Below are positions 6,171 to 16,883 of a stretch of DNA of 64,000 nucleotides, in pieces. The translations under genes and the position numbers were made by a program. Every line of letters begins with the position of its first letter. Positions within the stretch are counted from its first letter, which is position 1. The notes under the pieces were generated by a model, which searched no databases, was not told where the DNA came from, and saw nothing but the letters and a program-made list of their open reading frames with translations. The DNA is from Pseudomonadota bacterium. GTDB lineage: Bacteria > Pseudomonadota > Gammaproteobacteria > Xanthomonadales > Xanthomonadaceae. The stretch covers positions 1 through 64,000 of the forward strand of contig JAFECB010000004.1 of the NCBI GenBank assembly GCA_018242365.1, given 5' to 3'.

Positions 6171-8807
6171 TTACGACACAGCTTTCTGCACCCAGCCCGC
6201 CACCTCGGCGAGCGCTGCCTGCAATGCCGGGCCGTCCTCACCACCACCCTGGGCCATGTCCGGACGGCCGCCACCCTTGCCATTGCTCTTGCGGGCGACC
6301 TCGCCCAGCACCTCGCCGGCCTTGATCTTCCCCAGCGCCGCGCCGGACACGCCTGCCACCAATGCGGCCTTGCCGTCCTGCACGCCGGCCAGCACGATCA
6401 CCGCATCGCCGAGCTGCTGCTTGAGCCGATCCATCGCATCGCGCAGGGCCTTGGCATCGAAGCCTTCCAGGCGTGCGGCCAGCACCTTGATGCCGGCCAC
6501 GTCCTGCGCCTGCGCGCCGAGGTCGCCGGTGGCATTGGAGGCCGCCTTGGCTTTCATCGCCTCCAGTTCGCGTTCGAGCTTCTTTTGCCGGTCCAGCAGC
6601 GCGTGCAGCTTGTGCGCCAGTTCCGCCGGATTGCCGCCCAGCATTTGCGCGGCTTCGTGCAGGCGTTGTTCTTCTTCGCCAACGAAGTCCAGCGCGCCCT
6701 GCCCGGTCACCGCTTCGATGCGGCGCACACCGGCCGACACGCCGCCTTCACTGACCAGCTTGAACAGGCCGATATCGCCCGTGCGTCCCGCGTGGGTACC
6801 GCCGCACAGCTCGGTGGAGGTGGGACCAAAGCGCAGCACCCGCACGTTTTCGCCGTATTTCTCGCCAAACAGCGCCATCGCACCGAAATCCAAGGCCTCC
6901 TGCATCGCCATGTGGCGCACTTCGCCTTCATGGTTGGCGCGCACTTCGGCATTGACCCGCCGTTCGACCTCGGCCAGTTCCTGCGCCGTCATCGGCTGGA
7001 AGTGGGAGAAGTCGAAACGCAGGCGATCAGGCGCGACCAGCGAGCCTTTCTGCTGGACATGGGTACCGAGCACGTTGCGCAGCGCTGCGTGCAGCAGGTG
7101 CGTAGCGCTGTGGTTGAGCACGATGGCCTTGCGGCGCGCCGCGTCCACCGCGCCGTGCAGCACGTCGCCCTTCTTCAGCGCACCGGCCGTCAACGCGCCG
7201 CGATGACCGTGGAACTGGCCGGCCAGTTTCAGCGTATCGCTGACGGCAAAGGCCACGCCCGCCGCCGACAAGGCACCGGTATCGCCAACCTGGCCACCGG
7301 ATTCGCCATAGAACGGCGTGCGATCGAGCAGGACGATGGCGTCATCGCCGGCGGCAATCGCATCCACCGGCTTGCCGTCCTTCAATAGCGCCAGCACGGT
7401 CAGGCCGTCAGCCGATAGCGCCTCGTATCCGAGGAATTGGGTGGATGACAGTGTCGCCACCAAATCCGCTGGCAATTGCACGCCGCCACCGAACTTGCCG
7501 GCCGCACGCGCGGTTTCCTTCTGCTGATCCATCGCTGCATCGAAGCCGGCCACGTCCACCGACATGCCGCGTTCGCGTGCCATGTCCTGGGTGAGATCCA
7601 GCGGGAAGCCGTAGGTGTCGTACAGGCGAAACACATCGCCGCCGGGGATGATCTGGTCGCTGACGCGCGCGGCCACGTCTTCGAAAATTTTCATGCCCGA
7701 ATCCAGCGTTTCGGCAAAACGCTCCTCTTCGGCTTTCAGCGCACGCTCGGTGGTGGCGCGGCCTTCGCGCAGCACCGGATAGGCTTCGCCCATCAGCGCA
7801 TCCAGCGTCGCCACCAGCTTGTGGAAGAACGGCTGGCGCACGCCCAGCATCCAACCGTGGCGCAGGGCGCGGCGGATGATCCGGCGCAGCACATAGCCAC
7901 GGCCTTCGTTGGACGGCAGCACGCCATCGACGATCAGGAACGCGCAGGCGCGGATATGGTCGGCGATCACGCGCAGGGATTTGTTTTCCAGATCGGCGGT
8001 CGACGTGAGTTCGGCGGCGTGCTTGATCAGCGCCTGGAACAGGTCGATTTCGTAATTGGAATGCACGTGCTGCAGGATCGCGGTGATGCGCTCCAGGCCC
8101 ATGCCGGTGTCCACGCAGGGCGCGGGCAGCGGCGTCAGCGTGCCGTCGGCGGCACGGTCGAACTGCATGAACACGTTGTTCCAGATTTCGATGTAGCGAT
8201 CACCATCCTCGTCGGGCGAACCGGGCGGGCCGCCGAAATGCTCGGGGCCGTGGTCGTAAAAAATCTCGCTGCACGGCCCGCAGGGGCCGGTATCGGCCAT
8301 CTGCCAGAAGTTGTCGGAGGCGAACGGCGCGCCCTTGTTGTCGCCAATTCGGATGATCCGCTCCGGCGGCAGGCCGATGTCGTTCAACCAGATGCCATAG
8401 GCTTCGTCATCGGTGTGATACACCGTGGCCAGCAGGCGCTCCTTGGGCAGCTGCCAGACTTCGGTCAGGAGCTCCCATGCCCATGCAATCGCCTCTTTCT
8501 TGAAGTAATCGCCGAACGACCAATTGCCCAGCATCTCGAAGAAGGTGTGATGGCGTGCGGTGTAGCCCACCGAATCCAGATCGTTGTGCTTGCCGCCGGC
8601 GCGCAGGCAGCGCTGCACATCGGCCGCGCGCACGTAGCTGCGCTTTTCCGCACCGAGGAACACGTCCTTGAACTGGACCATGCCGGAATTGGTGAACAGC
8701 AAGGTCGGGTCATTGCCCGGTACCAGTGGTGCCGACGGCACGATGGTGTGGCCCTTGGCGGCGAAGAAATCGAGGAAGTCGCGGCGGATGTCGGCGGTGG
8801 TTTTCAT
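6171..8807 (-). CDS. alaS: Alanine--tRNA ligase
   Basis: This charges tRNA-Ala with alanine in the cytoplasm. The 878-residue product has the class II synthetase core at the N-terminus ([25 protein letters not shown]), the editing domain with zinc-binding [12 protein letters not shown] and CGGTHA motifs, and the C-terminal DHHA1 domain ending near [13 protein letters not shown] chose ATG 8807 (MKTTADIRR) because the 27 residues upstream are not part of the family. It precedes csrA, as in most gammaproteobacteria. Confidence 0.97.
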   Translation of the reverse strand: MKTTADIRRDFLDFFAAKGHTIVPSAPLVPGNDPTLLFTNSGMVQFKDVFLGAEKRSYVRAADVQRCLRAGGKHNDLDSVGYTARHHTFFEMLGNWSFGDYFKKEAIAWAWELLTEVWQLPKERLLATVYHTDDEAYGIWLNDIGLPPERIIRIGDNKGAPFASDNFWQMADTGPCGPCSEIFYDHGPEHFGGPPGSPDEDGDRYIEIWNNVFMQFDRAADGTLTPLPAPCVDTGMGLERITAILQHVHSNYEIDLFQALIKHAAELTSTADLENKSLRVIADHIRACAFLIVDGVLPSNEGRGYVLRRIIRRALRHGWMLGVRQPFFHKLVATLDALMGEAYPVLREGRATTERALKAEEERFAETLDSGMKIFEDVAARVSDQIIPGGDVFRLYDTYGFPLDLTQDMARERGMSVDVAGFDAAMDQQKETARAAGKFGGGVQLPADLVATLSSTQFLGYEALSADGLTVLALLKDGKPVDAIAAGDDAIVLLDRTPFYGESGGQVGDTGALSAAGVAFAVSDTLKLAGQFHGHRGALTAGALKKGDVLHGAVDAARRKAIVLNHSATHLLHAALRNVLGTHVQQKGSLVAPDRLRFDFSHFQPMTAQELAEVERRVNAEVRANHEGEVRHMAMQEALDFGAMALFGEKYGENVRVLRFGPTSTELCGGTHAGRTGDIGLFKLVSEGGVSAGVRRIEAVTGQGALDFVGEEEQRLHEAAQMLGGNPAELAHKLHALLDRQKKLERELEAMKAKAASNATGDLGAQAQDVAGIKVLAARLEGFDAKALRDAMDRLKQQLGDAVIVLAGVQDGKAALVAGVSGAALGKIKAGEVLGEVARKSNGKGGGRPDMAQGGGEDGPALQAALAEVAGWVQKAVS

Positions 8808-9019
8808 GCGGGCAAACAGGGATGGGAGGAGGCGGGCATGACACGCCCGCAGGCCGCTCACGATGTGGCCGCAGAGTCGAGTCGACAACCCAAACCGGGA
8901 AGTTTACAGGGCCGGAGCCAGTACGACCCGAACCGGTGCAGGCCTGCTTTGCCGAACGCCACGGACTGTGGTTTGATCCGATTTGCTGACGCCACATCGC
9001 CAGTGGGCTGGAGTGCATC

Positions 9020-11755
9020 TTGGACGAATGGATCCTGCTGGGCCTCTTGCTCGCTCTCGTTGTGCTGCTGGGGCCCATCCTCGGCATCACCGCCTTGTTC
9101 AAAGCCTCCCGCCTGCGCCAGCAACTGGGCAGGCTGGAAAACGAACTTGAACAGCTGAAGACACAGCAAGCCGACCGGCCTGCCATGGCGACCGCTACCG
9201 CCCGCGCGTACGCCGCTTCCGAATCGAAGCCTGCGCAGACGTCCGATTTCCGTGGACCTGCGGAAGCGGTGGATCGCTGGACGGCTCCGTCTGAACCAGT
9301 ACCGACGCCCACAACCAGCGCAGCGCCTGCGCCTCCACCGCTACCGGACTGGGATCGGGTGCTGGGCGCGAACAGGGCACCGCTGGGTGATACGCCGGCG
9401 GAGCCCGCATCGCCGCGCCTGCCGGACGCTCCCAGTGCGGTCGAGATCGGCATCGCCCGGGTCAAGCAATGGTTCGCCAGCGGCAACGTGCCGGTCAAGA
9501 TCGGCATGCTGGTGTTGCTGGTCGGCGTGGCCTCCCTGCTGCGCTACGCCAGCAACCAGGGCTGGCTGCATGTCCCGGTCGAGCTGAAGCTGGCCGGGAT
9601 CAGCGCAACAGCCATTGCGGCGCTGGCCTTCGCCTGGCGCAAGCGCGAGAGTCATCGCAGCTTCGCTCTCGCACTGCAAGGTGGCGCGATTGGCGTGCTG
9701 CTGCTGGTCGCGTTCGCCGCGTTCAAGACCTATCACCTGATCGGTGCCGGTTCGGCATTCGGCTTCAGCGTCCTGTTGATTGCGGGGCTGGCGGTCATGG
9801 CGGTGCTGCAGGATTCGCGCACCTTGGCCATCCTCGGCACCCTTGCCGGCTTCATGGCGCCGATCTGGCTGTCCGATGGCAGCGGCAACCATGTCGCGCT
9901 GTTCTCCTACTACGCCGTGCTCAATGCCGGCATCCTCGCGATGGCGTGGATGCGGCCGTGGCGCATCCTCAACCTGCTCGGGTTCGGCTTCACCTGGGGG
10001 ATCGCAACAGCCTGGGGCGTGCTGGACTATGCGCCGGAGAAATTCGCCAGTACCGAACCCTTCCTGCTGCTGTTCTTCGCCTTCTACCTCGCCCTGCCCT
10101 TGCTGTATGCGCGCAAGGCGAGCACACCGGGCGGGGCGCGAATTGACGGCTGCCTGCTGTTCGGCACGCCGCTGATCGCGTTCTCGCTGCAGGCGGGGCT
10201 GTTGCAGGGCGAGCGCATGCCGTTGGCGCTGTGCGCCTTAGGGCTAGCGGCCCTGTATGCCGTGTTGGCGCGACTCTTGATCGGGCGTGAACGGATGCAA
10301 TTGCTGGCGCAGGGATTTGCAATCCTCGCGGTGGGTTTTGCCACCTTGTCGATCCCGTTGGCGTTGTCGGCCCGGGCCACCGCTTCGGTCTTTGCGCTGG
10401 AAGGTGCCGGGTTGGTCTGGCTGGGTATGCAGCAGCAACGCCGGCTGGCGCGTTGGACCGGCGTGGCCCTGCAACTGGCCGCGGCCTATGCGCTGGGCAT
10501 CGGCGCGACCGGGCTTGCCACCCCCGACGCCATCGCCGTTGCCAACCCTGGTTTCATGGGCGCGCTGCTGATCGCCCTCGCCGGCTTCATGACGGCATGG
10601 CTGTATCGCAAGGCCGGATCGATGGCAGTTGCAGGCGTGTTCTATGGCTGGGGCCTGCTGTGGTGGCTGGGCGATGGCTTGGGTGAAATCGCCCGCTTCG
10701 CACCGCACGAAAACACGCTGCATCTTGACTTGCTGCTATTTGGCATCTCGGCCTGGCTGGCGTCGGAATTCCATCGCCGCGACCCGGCGCGTGGACCGGC
10801 ATGGACGACCTTGGGCGGATTGCTGCTGGCCCTGCCGCTGGCGTTCGCCCAGACCGTGACGCAGGACCAGCCATTCGCGCAGGCCGGCATCTGGACCTGG
10901 CCAGTGTTCGCGGTGCTCGCCCTGCGCAGCCTGGTTTGTTTGCGCGCGAGCGGAACCGCAACCGCCGGGTGGGCGCAACTGGTCTGGTGGATGCTGTGGC
11001 CGACGGTGCTGTCGCTGCTCGCCTGGCATGTCGGCGATGTCTACGACCTTGCCGATGGCTGGGTGTGGATGTTGCTGGCGCTGCCGTGGTTGGTACTCGC
11101 GGCCACTGCCCTGCTCCGCTGGGACTGGCTGACACCGCCGCTGGGTGCCCTGTTCGACGACAAGCGCCTGCCGCTGCAAGTGCTGGCATCGGTGGCCCTG
11201 ATCCTCTGGTGGGGCCTGGCCTTGACCGACCCCGGCAACAGCGCCCCGCTGCCGTGGCTGCCGCTGCTGAATCCACTCGATCTGGCACAGGCCGCGCTGC
11301 TGGTATTGCTGGCGCAGACGCTGCGTGACCACGGCCTGCCCGCCAGCTCGCCCTGGCGCCTCGCCGTGCTGCTGGCGGCGCTGCTGCTGGTTTCGGTGAT
11401 GACCCTGCGCGGCGTCCATCACTGGGGCGGCAAGGCTTGGGATGTCGATCTGCTTCCGAGCATGCAGGCGCAAACCAGCCTCGCCGTGGTCTGGAGCTTG
11501 CTGGGCGTGATCGGCTGGGTGCTGGGCTCGCGACGCGGCCAATGGGGGCTGTGGCTGTCGGGTGCCATCCTGATGGGCATCGTGCTGCTGAAGCTGCTCT
11601 TGGTCGATCGCACCAATCTGGGCGACCTGCTCGGCATCGGCGCCTTCATCGCCTATGGCCTTCTGTGCACGCTGGTCGGCTGGATGGCGCCGGTACCGCC
11701 ACGGCGCACGCTGCCGCCGCCCACACCCGCCGCAGCCGATGGAGTCGAGGCATGA
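9020..11755 (+). CDS. DUF2339 polytopic membrane protein
   Basis: This 911-residue protein starts with one membrane segment (residues 5-28), then a short coiled coil (ASRLRQQLGRLENELEQL) and a proline/alanine-rich linker to about residue 150, followed by more than twenty hydrophobic segments to the end. This is the architecture of DUF2339 proteins, whose function is unknown; an envelope role is commonly guessed. Start TTG at 9020 has GGAG six bases upstream. Its stop overlaps the start of the DUF3999 gene (ATGA), so the two are coupled. Confidence 0.85.
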   Translation: MDEWILLGLLLALVVLLGPILGITALFKASRLRQQLGRLENELEQLKTQQADRPAMATATARAYAASESKPAQTSDFRGPAEAVDRWTAPSEPVPTPTTSAAPAPPPLPDWDRVLGANRAPLGDTPAEPASPRLPDAPSAVEIGIARVKQWFASGNVPVKIGMLVLLVGVASLLRYASNQGWLHVPVELKLAGISATAIAALAFAWRKRESHRSFALALQGGAIGVLLLVAFAAFKTYHLIGAGSAFGFSVLLIAGLAVMAVLQDSRTLAILGTLAGFMAPIWLSDGSGNHVALFSYYAVLNAGILAMAWMRPWRILNLLGFGFTWGIATAWGVLDYAPEKFASTEPFLLLFFAFYLALPLLYARKASTPGGARIDGCLLFGTPLIAFSLQAGLLQGERMPLALCALGLAALYAVLARLLIGRERMQLLAQGFAILAVGFATLSIPLALSARATASVFALEGAGLVWLGMQQQRRLARWTGVALQLAAAYALGIGATGLATPDAIAVANPGFMGALLIALAGFMTAWLYRKAGSMAVAGVFYGWGLLWWLGDGLGEIARFAPHENTLHLDLLLFGISAWLASEFHRRDPARGPAWTTLGGLLLALPLAFAQTVTQDQPFAQAGIWTWPVFAVLALRSLVCLRASGTATAGWAQLVWWMLWPTVLSLLAWHVGDVYDLADGWVWMLLALPWLVLAATALLRWDWLTPPLGALFDDKRLPLQVLASVALILWWGLALTDPGNSAPLPWLPLLNPLDLAQAALLVLLAQTLRDHGLPASSPWRLAVLLAALLLVSVMTLRGVHHWGGKAWDVDLLPSMQAQTSLAVVWSLLGVIGWVLGSRRGQWGLWLSGAILMGIVLLKLLLVDRTNLGDLLGIGAFIAYGLLCTLVGWMAPVPPRRTLPPPTPAAADGVEA

Positions 11756-13146
11756 AACCGAATGCACGAGGGCTGGTGATCACTGCGCTTGCCCTGTTGT
11801 TCCTTACCGGTGCACAAGCGCCGCCGCAATTCGCGCGGCAATGGCCGATCAGCCTGTCACGGCCCGATGCCGGGGCCTATCGGATCGCGCTGGATGCCGA
11901 TGTCTACGCCGCCACCTACTGGCGTGACCTGCGCGACGTGCAGGTGATCGACGCCGACGGCAAGCCGGTCGCCAGCACGGCTTATGCGGCGGCCACTCCT
12001 GCCGCTGACTCGAAACGGCAGGTGGCGCTGCACTGGTTCGCCTTGCCTGCGACCGCCACCGTCGACAGCAGCGACCTCGCGCTGATGGTCGAACGCACGA
12101 CCGATGGCACGGTGGTGTCCGTGCATGCGCCGACTGCATTCCCTGCGGCCAGCAGCAATGCACCGACACCCTGGCTGATCGATCGCGGCAGCGACAAGGA
12201 CACCCTGACCCGGCTCATCGTCGACTGGGCCGATTCCGACGCGGCGCTAGATGCCAGTTATCGGCTGGAAGGCAGCGACGATCTGCGCAACTGGGAGCTG
12301 CTGGACCCGCAACTGCACTTGCTGCAATTGCGCAACCAAGGTCAGCAACTGCGGATGGACAGCGTGCGCCTGGACACATCGCTGCGCTACCTGCGGATGA
12401 TTCCGATGAAGGTTCAGGGCGCGCTGGTGCCGACGGGCTTTCGTGGCGAAGTCAGTGCGCCAGCGATCGACGCGGATTGGCAGTGGATCAACGCATCGCT
12501 CACTGCGGCCGGAAATCAGGAGTTCAGCTATGCCCTGCGCGGACGATTCCCGATCCAGCGCGTGGACGTAGTCATGCCGGGAAATAGTTCTGCACGCTGG
12601 AGCGTCTCCAGCCGTGACACGGCGGTGTCAGGGAGTTCGATGTCCGGGAGCGCACAACCCCGTTGGCAAGCCCGAATCGACAATCTGGCCAGTTGGAGTC
12701 TCGAAGAGGCCGGCAAACCATTGCATTCCGCCCCTGTTACCTTCGATGAGGCCGTGACCGATCCGCAATGGAAACTGCATCAGGACTCGGGCGCACCATT
12801 GGCTACGGCACCCGTCCTGCGACTGGGTTACCGCAGCGGCAGCGTGATCTTCCTCGCGCAAGGGCGCGCACCGTATCGCCTGGTTGCAGGCAGCGCCGAT
12901 GCCACAGCGAACACTGCGGCGCTGGAGCCGTTGCTGGATGACCTTCGCGCACGCCATGGCCAGCAATGGCAACCGGCATCCGCAACACTTGGTGCCGGAG
13001 CTGACTTGGCGGGAGCCGCCGCGTACCAGCCTGCCCCGAAGCCGCGCGACTGGAAATCGCTGACCCTTTGGGCAGTGCTGGTCGTGGGGGCATTGCTGGT
13101 CGGTGGACTCTCCCTCAGCCTGCTGCGCGGGAAACCGACAGCGTGA
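11752..13146 (+). CDS. DUF3999 family membrane-anchored protein
   Basis: This 464-residue protein has an N-terminal signal sequence (ALALLFLTGAQA), a large extracytoplasmic beta-rich part and a single C-terminal membrane helix (LWAVLVVGALLVGGLSLSLL) ending in a short basic tail. This matches DUF3999 proteins, which are usually found next to DUF2339 proteins. The pair probably acts together in the envelope, with the DUF3999 domain facing the periplasm; the job is unknown. ATG at 11752 overlaps the previous stop. Confidence 0.8.
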   Translation: MKPNARGLVITALALLFLTGAQAPPQFARQWPISLSRPDAGAYRIALDADVYAATYWRDLRDVQVIDADGKPVASTAYAAATPAADSKRQVALHWFALPATATVDSSDLALMVERTTDGTVVSVHAPTAFPAASSNAPTPWLIDRGSDKDTLTRLIVDWADSDAALDASYRLEGSDDLRNWELLDPQLHLLQLRNQGQQLRMDSVRLDTSLRYLRMIPMKVQGALVPTGFRGEVSAPAIDADWQWINASLTAAGNQEFSYALRGRFPIQRVDVVMPGNSSARWSVSSRDTAVSGSSMSGSAQPRWQARIDNLASWSLEEAGKPLHSAPVTFDEAVTDPQWKLHQDSGAPLATAPVLRLGYRSGSVIFLAQGRAPYRLVAGSADATANTAALEPLLDDLRARHGQQWQPASATLGAGADLAGAAAYQPAPKPRDWKSLTLWAVLVVGALLVGGLSLSLLRGKPTA

Positions 13147-13213
13147 TGCGTTGCCCAAGGCAACCAGCAGGCATTCCCACGCGATCCAGACAAGGCCCAC
13201 TGCCGGGGTTCGA

Positions 13214-13933
13214 ATGGAAACGCTGACATTGTTGGACGGCTCCGAGCCATTCGATGTGTCGGCCCATGCCGCATCTGCAGGCAAGCCCGCCGTCCTGTTC
13301 GCGGTGGGCGCAGGCGGCGACCCGTTGCGCTACGGCACCCTGCTTGCGGCGTTGGCCAACGCCGGCTGCACCGTGATCGCGCCGCATTTCCAGCGCTTGG
13401 CAGCGACCACGCCCAGCGAAGGTGAGTTGATGCGCAGGGCACGCCGGTTGCGACTTGCCATGAATTCCTTGACCGAGGCCAGCGCCACCGTGACGGCAAT
13501 CGGCCATTCCATTGGTGGTGCCACCTTGCTCGCCCTCGCCGGAGGCCAGCTCTGGCTGGGGCCCGGACAGCACATCGAGATCCCGACGGCGCCACGCATC
13601 CGGAAACTCGCACTGCTGGCGACCCCAACCGGGTTCTTCCGCGCACCCGGCGCGCTTGATACGGTGCACGCGCCGCTGCTGGCATGGGCAGGCAGCGAGG
13701 ATCACATCACTCCGCCGGCGCAAAGCGAATGGCTTGTGCAGACCTTGCAAATGCAGGCCCTGCAAACAGCGCGAACCGCGCAGACCACGAAACTTCACAT
13801 CACCCGCGGCGCTGGCCACTTCTCATGCATGGACCAGCCGCCGCCGCACACCGTTGAGCCACTGCAGGACAAGCACGCGTTTCTGGAAGGGTTGGCCGGG
13901 ACGCTCTGCAGGTTCGTGGTCGGGACGGACTGA
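13214..13933 (+). CDS. Alpha/beta hydrolase family protein
   Basis: This 239-residue cytoplasmic protein has the alpha/beta-hydrolase nucleophile elbow GHSIGG (Ser99), a likely acid in GSEDHITPP and a catalytic-type histidine in GAGHFSCMD near the C-terminus. An early oxyanion-type segment (FAVGAGGD) is present. Substrate is unknown. It follows the DUF3999 gene by 67 bases on the same strand and converges with recX, so it may be the third gene of that transcription unit. ATG 13214 was chosen as the first in-frame start after the DUF3999 stop. Confidence 0.75.
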   Translation: METLTLLDGSEPFDVSAHAASAGKPAVLFAVGAGGDPLRYGTLLAALANAGCTVIAPHFQRLAATTPSEGELMRRARRLRLAMNSLTEASATVTAIGHSIGGATLLALAGGQLWLGPGQHIEIPTAPRIRKLALLATPTGFFRAPGALDTVHAPLLAWAGSEDHITPPAQSEWLVQTLQMQALQTARTAQTTKLHITRGAGHFSCMDQPPPHTVEPLQDKHAFLEGLAGTLCRFVVGTD

Positions 13934-13952
13934 CGACAACCAACCGAGGCGC

Positions 13953-14501
13953 TCATTCCTCGACGCGCAACGCGCCCCTGACCTGCTCCATTGAAAACCC
14001 GCGGCGGAGCAGGAAATCGGCGGCCTTGCGGCGCGCCTGCCGATCACCTTCACCGACCAGCGAAAATCGCCGCCGCACCAGATCACCAGCACGTTCGATC
14101 CAATCGCCATCGTAGTTTTCGAGCGCGACGGCAATTTCCTCGGCGCCCAAGCCATGCGTCGCCAGTTCCGCGCGGATATAGCCCGGCCCGTAGCCACCGC
14201 TGGCTCGCGCACGTACCAATGATTCGGCAAAGCGCGCATCGCTCTGCCAGCCCGCTGACTCCAACGCGTCTGCCGCCTGCTGCGCCTGCTCGACACTGAC
14301 GCCGCGCGCCTGCAGTTTTCGCTGCAATTCCTTGCGCGAGTGCTCACGCCGCGTCAGCAGGGCGAGCGCGCGTTGGGTCGGGGTTGGCTCGGGGCGGCGC
14401 GGCTTGCCGCGAAAACTGCCTGGCGCCAGACCGGCGGAATCTCCAGCGCGGGAGTCGGCATCTCCATTGCATGCTGCCGTGGCGGTTTGATCGGATGTCA
14501 T
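13953..14501 (-). CDS. recX: Recombination regulatory protein RecX
   Basis: RecX binds RecA filaments and limits their extension. The 182-residue product has an N-terminal variable, disordered part (residues 1-40) and the three-helix repeats of the family, seen in ALALLTRREHSRKELQRKLQARG, GWQSDARFAESLVRARASGGYGPGYI and KAADFLLRRGFSMEQVRGAL. It overlaps the TfoX-like gene by four bases (ATGA) and is downstream of recA on the same strand, as expected. Confidence 0.95.
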   Translation of the reverse strand: MTSDQTATAACNGDADSRAGDSAGLAPGSFRGKPRRPEPTPTQRALALLTRREHSRKELQRKLQARGVSVEQAQQAADALESAGWQSDARFAESLVRARASGGYGPGYIRAELATHGLGAEEIAVALENYDGDWIERAGDLVRRRFSLVGEGDRQARRKAADFLLRRGFSMEQVRGALRVEE

Positions 14502-14887
14502 CGTGCTGGTTTGTCCGTACGCTTCCGCGGCGCTTTCGCCGCCCCGCGCTGAACCGCACGCCTGGATGCCTTCGGCTTCGGCTTCGGCATCGGCACCGCA
14601 TCCGCCGTGGCCTGCAACAACCGGCGCAGCAGATCGCTGTCATCCAGGTACTCGTCAAGGACGAAGTAATCCTTGGCTTCCGGATAGGGTTTGCCCGGCG
14701 TGACCGTGGGCAGCAGCACGCGCGCCGCATCGGTGGGCTTCAGGAACAAGCTGTTATCGCAAGCGAATGCGACCACCTTCCCATCCAGATAGATCCCGTA
14801 CTCGCCGAACATGCGCTTGTGGGTCAGGCGTTCTTCCAGGCCCGCCTGTTCGTGAATGTAGCCGATGAAATCTGAGTCCGTGGCCAT
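14498..14887 (-). CDS. TfoX/Sxy N-terminal domain protein
   Basis: This 129-residue protein has the TfoX N-terminal fold (LTHKRMFGEYGIYLDGKVVAFACDNSLFLKPTD) and ends in a lysine/arginine/proline-rich tail (PKPKPKASRRAVQRG). TfoX/Sxy proteins act in competence regulation in some bacteria, but single-domain versions are mostly uncharacterised. It lies between recA and recX and is translationally coupled to recX, so it is probably co-expressed with the SOS genes. The link to DNA uptake is inference. Confidence 0.85.
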   Translation of the reverse strand: MATDSDFIGYIHEQAGLEERLTHKRMFGEYGIYLDGKVVAFACDNSLFLKPTDAARVLLPTVTPGKPYPEAKDYFVLDEYLDDSDLLRRLLQATADAVPMPKPKPKASRRAVQRGAAKAPRKRTDKPAR

Positions 14888-15019
14888 CAGGGCCTCCGAG
14901 CGATGGCCGCAACGCGTGAACGAAGATCATCCACCCCCTGCATGCCAAATCCTGACCCGGGCGACAATGACGGCACCATACTGACGAGGACAAGGTGCCG
15001 CCACCGTCACCCGGACCCA

Positions 15020-16051
15020 TCAATCGACGCTGCCTTCGCCTTCGTCGCGCGCAGCCTCTTCCGGCACGAACTGCTCACGTAACGCGGCTTCGAGCTTGGC
15101 TGCTGCCTGCGGATTTTCCTTCAGGAACTGGCGTGCATTTTCCTTGCCCTGGCCGATGCGCTCGCCGTCATAGCTGTACCAGGCACCGGCCTTGTCCACC
15201 AGCTTGGCATTCACGCCCATCTCGATCAGCTCGCCTTCGCGCGAGATGCCCTCGCCGTAGAGGATCTCGGTGATGACCTGCTTGAACGGCGGCGCCAGCT
15301 TGTTCTTGACCACCTTGATCCGGGTCTGGTTGCCGATGATGTCCTCGCCCTTCTTGATGCTGCCGATGCGGCGAATATCCAGCCGCACCGAGGCATAGAA
15401 CTTCAGCGCATTGCCGCCAGTGGTGACCTCCGGGCTCTGGCCCGGCATCATCACGCCGATCTTCATGCGCAGCTGGTTGATGAAGATCACCAGGCAATTG
15501 CTGCGCTTGATGTTGCCGGTCAGCTTGCGCAGGGCCTGGCTCATCAGGCGGGCCTGCAGACCGGGCAACTGGTCGCCCATCTCGCCTTCGATCTCGGCCT
15601 TGGGCGTGAGCGCGGCCACCGAATCGACCACCACCATGTCCACGGCGTTGGAGCGCACCAGCATGTCGGCGATTTCCAGTGCCTGCTCGCCGGTGTCTGG
15701 CTGCGACAAATAAAGATCATCGAGGTTGACGCCCAGCTTCTGTGCGTACACCGGATCGAGCGCATGCTCGGCATCGATGAAGGCGCAGGTGCCACCGGCC
15801 TTCTGGCATTCGGCGATGGCCTGCAGGGTCAGGGTGGTCTTGCCAGAGGATTCCGGGCCGTAGACCTCGACCACGCGGCCCTTGGGCAGACCGCCGATGC
15901 CGAGCGCGATATCCAGCATCAGCGAGCCGGTGCCGATGGTTTCCACCGCTTCCACGGTGCGATCGCCCATCCGCATCACCGAACCCTTGCCGAACTGGCG
16001 CTCGATCTGGGTCAGGGCCGCGGCCAGCGCGCGCTTCTTGTTTTCGTCCAT
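15020..16051 (-). CDS. recA: Recombinase A
   Basis: RecA catalyses strand exchange in homologous recombination and, as a filament on single-stranded DNA, stimulates LexA self-cleavage. The 343-residue product has Walker A GPESSGKT (residues 65-72), the MAW-type region [10 protein letters not shown], Walker [10 protein letters not shown], and DNA-binding loop residues around [10 protein letters not shown]. The acidic C-terminal tail is present ([13 protein letters not shown]). AAGGAG precedes the ATG at 16051. lexA is upstream on the same strand with about 190 bases between. Confidence 0.99.
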   Translation of the reverse strand: MDENKKRALAAALTQIERQFGKGSVMRMGDRTVEAVETIGTGSLMLDIALGIGGLPKGRVVEVYGPESSGKTTLTLQAIAECQKAGGTCAFIDAEHALDPVYAQKLGVNLDDLYLSQPDTGEQALEIADMLVRSNAVDMVVVDSVAALTPKAEIEGEMGDQLPGLQARLMSQALRKLTGNIKRSNCLVIFINQLRMKIGVMMPGQSPEVTTGGNALKFYASVRLDIRRIGSIKKGEDIIGNQTRIKVVKNKLAPPFKQVITEILYGEGISREGELIEMGVNAKLVDKAGAWYSYDGERIGQGKENARQFLKENPQAAAKLEAALREQFVPEEAARDEGEGSVD

Positions 16052-16245
16052 CGGGGTGCTCCTTGAAGGGTGAAAGCGGGGAATGGGTTGATCAATCGGG
16101 TACGTGGACAGGCTAGATCGGGTCAGTCGCACAGGCTGCGACAGCGCCAGTCCTCAGGGAAAATTTCGCACTCGTTGCTGGTGGCGCATATCGGACAACA
16201 CCGCAATACAACTCGGAATTGCACCCGACCGTCCTGCAGAGAGGC

Positions 16246-16881
16246 TCACGCATGCGGGCGCACCAGTCCGCAGTACAAGCCTTCGATGGCGAAGTCCTGG
16301 CCCGGCTGGACTTCGATCGGCGCATGATCGGGATTGCGCGGCAATAGGCGTATCCGGTCGCGCGTCGGTTTGAACAGCTTGACCGTGATTTCATCGTCGA
16401 TCCGCGCGATCACCACCTGCCCGCTGCGTGCTTCATTGGTGCGATGCACGCCGATCAGGTCACCATCGAAGATGCCCTCATCGCACATCGAATCCCCCTT
16501 GACCCGCAGCAGGTAATCCGGGGTGAGGGTGAACAGGGTGCGATCCATCAGCACCACCTGCTCGCTGCCGATGTCGGCGCCGATCGGAATGCCGGCCGCC
16601 ACCTGGCCCAGCACCGGCAGTTGCAGTGCATCGTCATTGGCTGCCAGTTGCAGTTGCTGCGGCCGATCCGGCCATTGCAGCAGGCGCAGGCTGCGCGCGC
16701 GACCGGGGCTGCGCTCGATCACCCCGGCCGCCTCCAGCGCTTCCAGGTGGTACTGCGCGGCGCGCACGCCCTTGAAGCCGAAGGCACGGGCTATTTCCGT
16801 CTGCGAGGGCGCGAAGCCATCGGCCTCGATGCGTTCGGCGAGGAAGGTGTGGATGGCACGTTGGGTGTCGGTCAGGCTCAT
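16246..16881 (-). CDS. lexA: LexA repressor
   Basis: This represses the SOS regulon and inactivates itself by cleavage when RecA filaments form. The 211-residue product has an N-terminal winged helix with the recognition region around residues 27-50 (QTEIARAFGFKGVRAAQYHLEAL), the Ala96-Gly97 cleavage site (VAAGIP), and catalytic Ser131 (GDSM) and Lys168 (ITVKLF) of the S24 peptidase domain. A perfect palindromic LexA operator lies two bases upstream of the start codon, so autoregulation is expected. Confidence 0.98.
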   Translation of the reverse strand: MSLTDTQRAIHTFLAERIEADGFAPSQTEIARAFGFKGVRAAQYHLEALEAAGVIERSPGRARSLRLLQWPDRPQQLQLAANDDALQLPVLGQVAAGIPIGADIGSEQVVLMDRTLFTLTPDYLLRVKGDSMCDEGIFDGDLIGVHRTNEARSGQVVIARIDDEITVKLFKPTRDRIRLLPRNPDHAPIEVQPGQDFAIEGLYCGLVRPHA

Positions 16882-16883
16882 GG

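Noticed and set aside
7476-9158. Open frame of about 560 codons on the plus strand
   Set aside because: It is antisense to alaS and runs past it into the DUF2339 gene region in another frame; no domain is visible.
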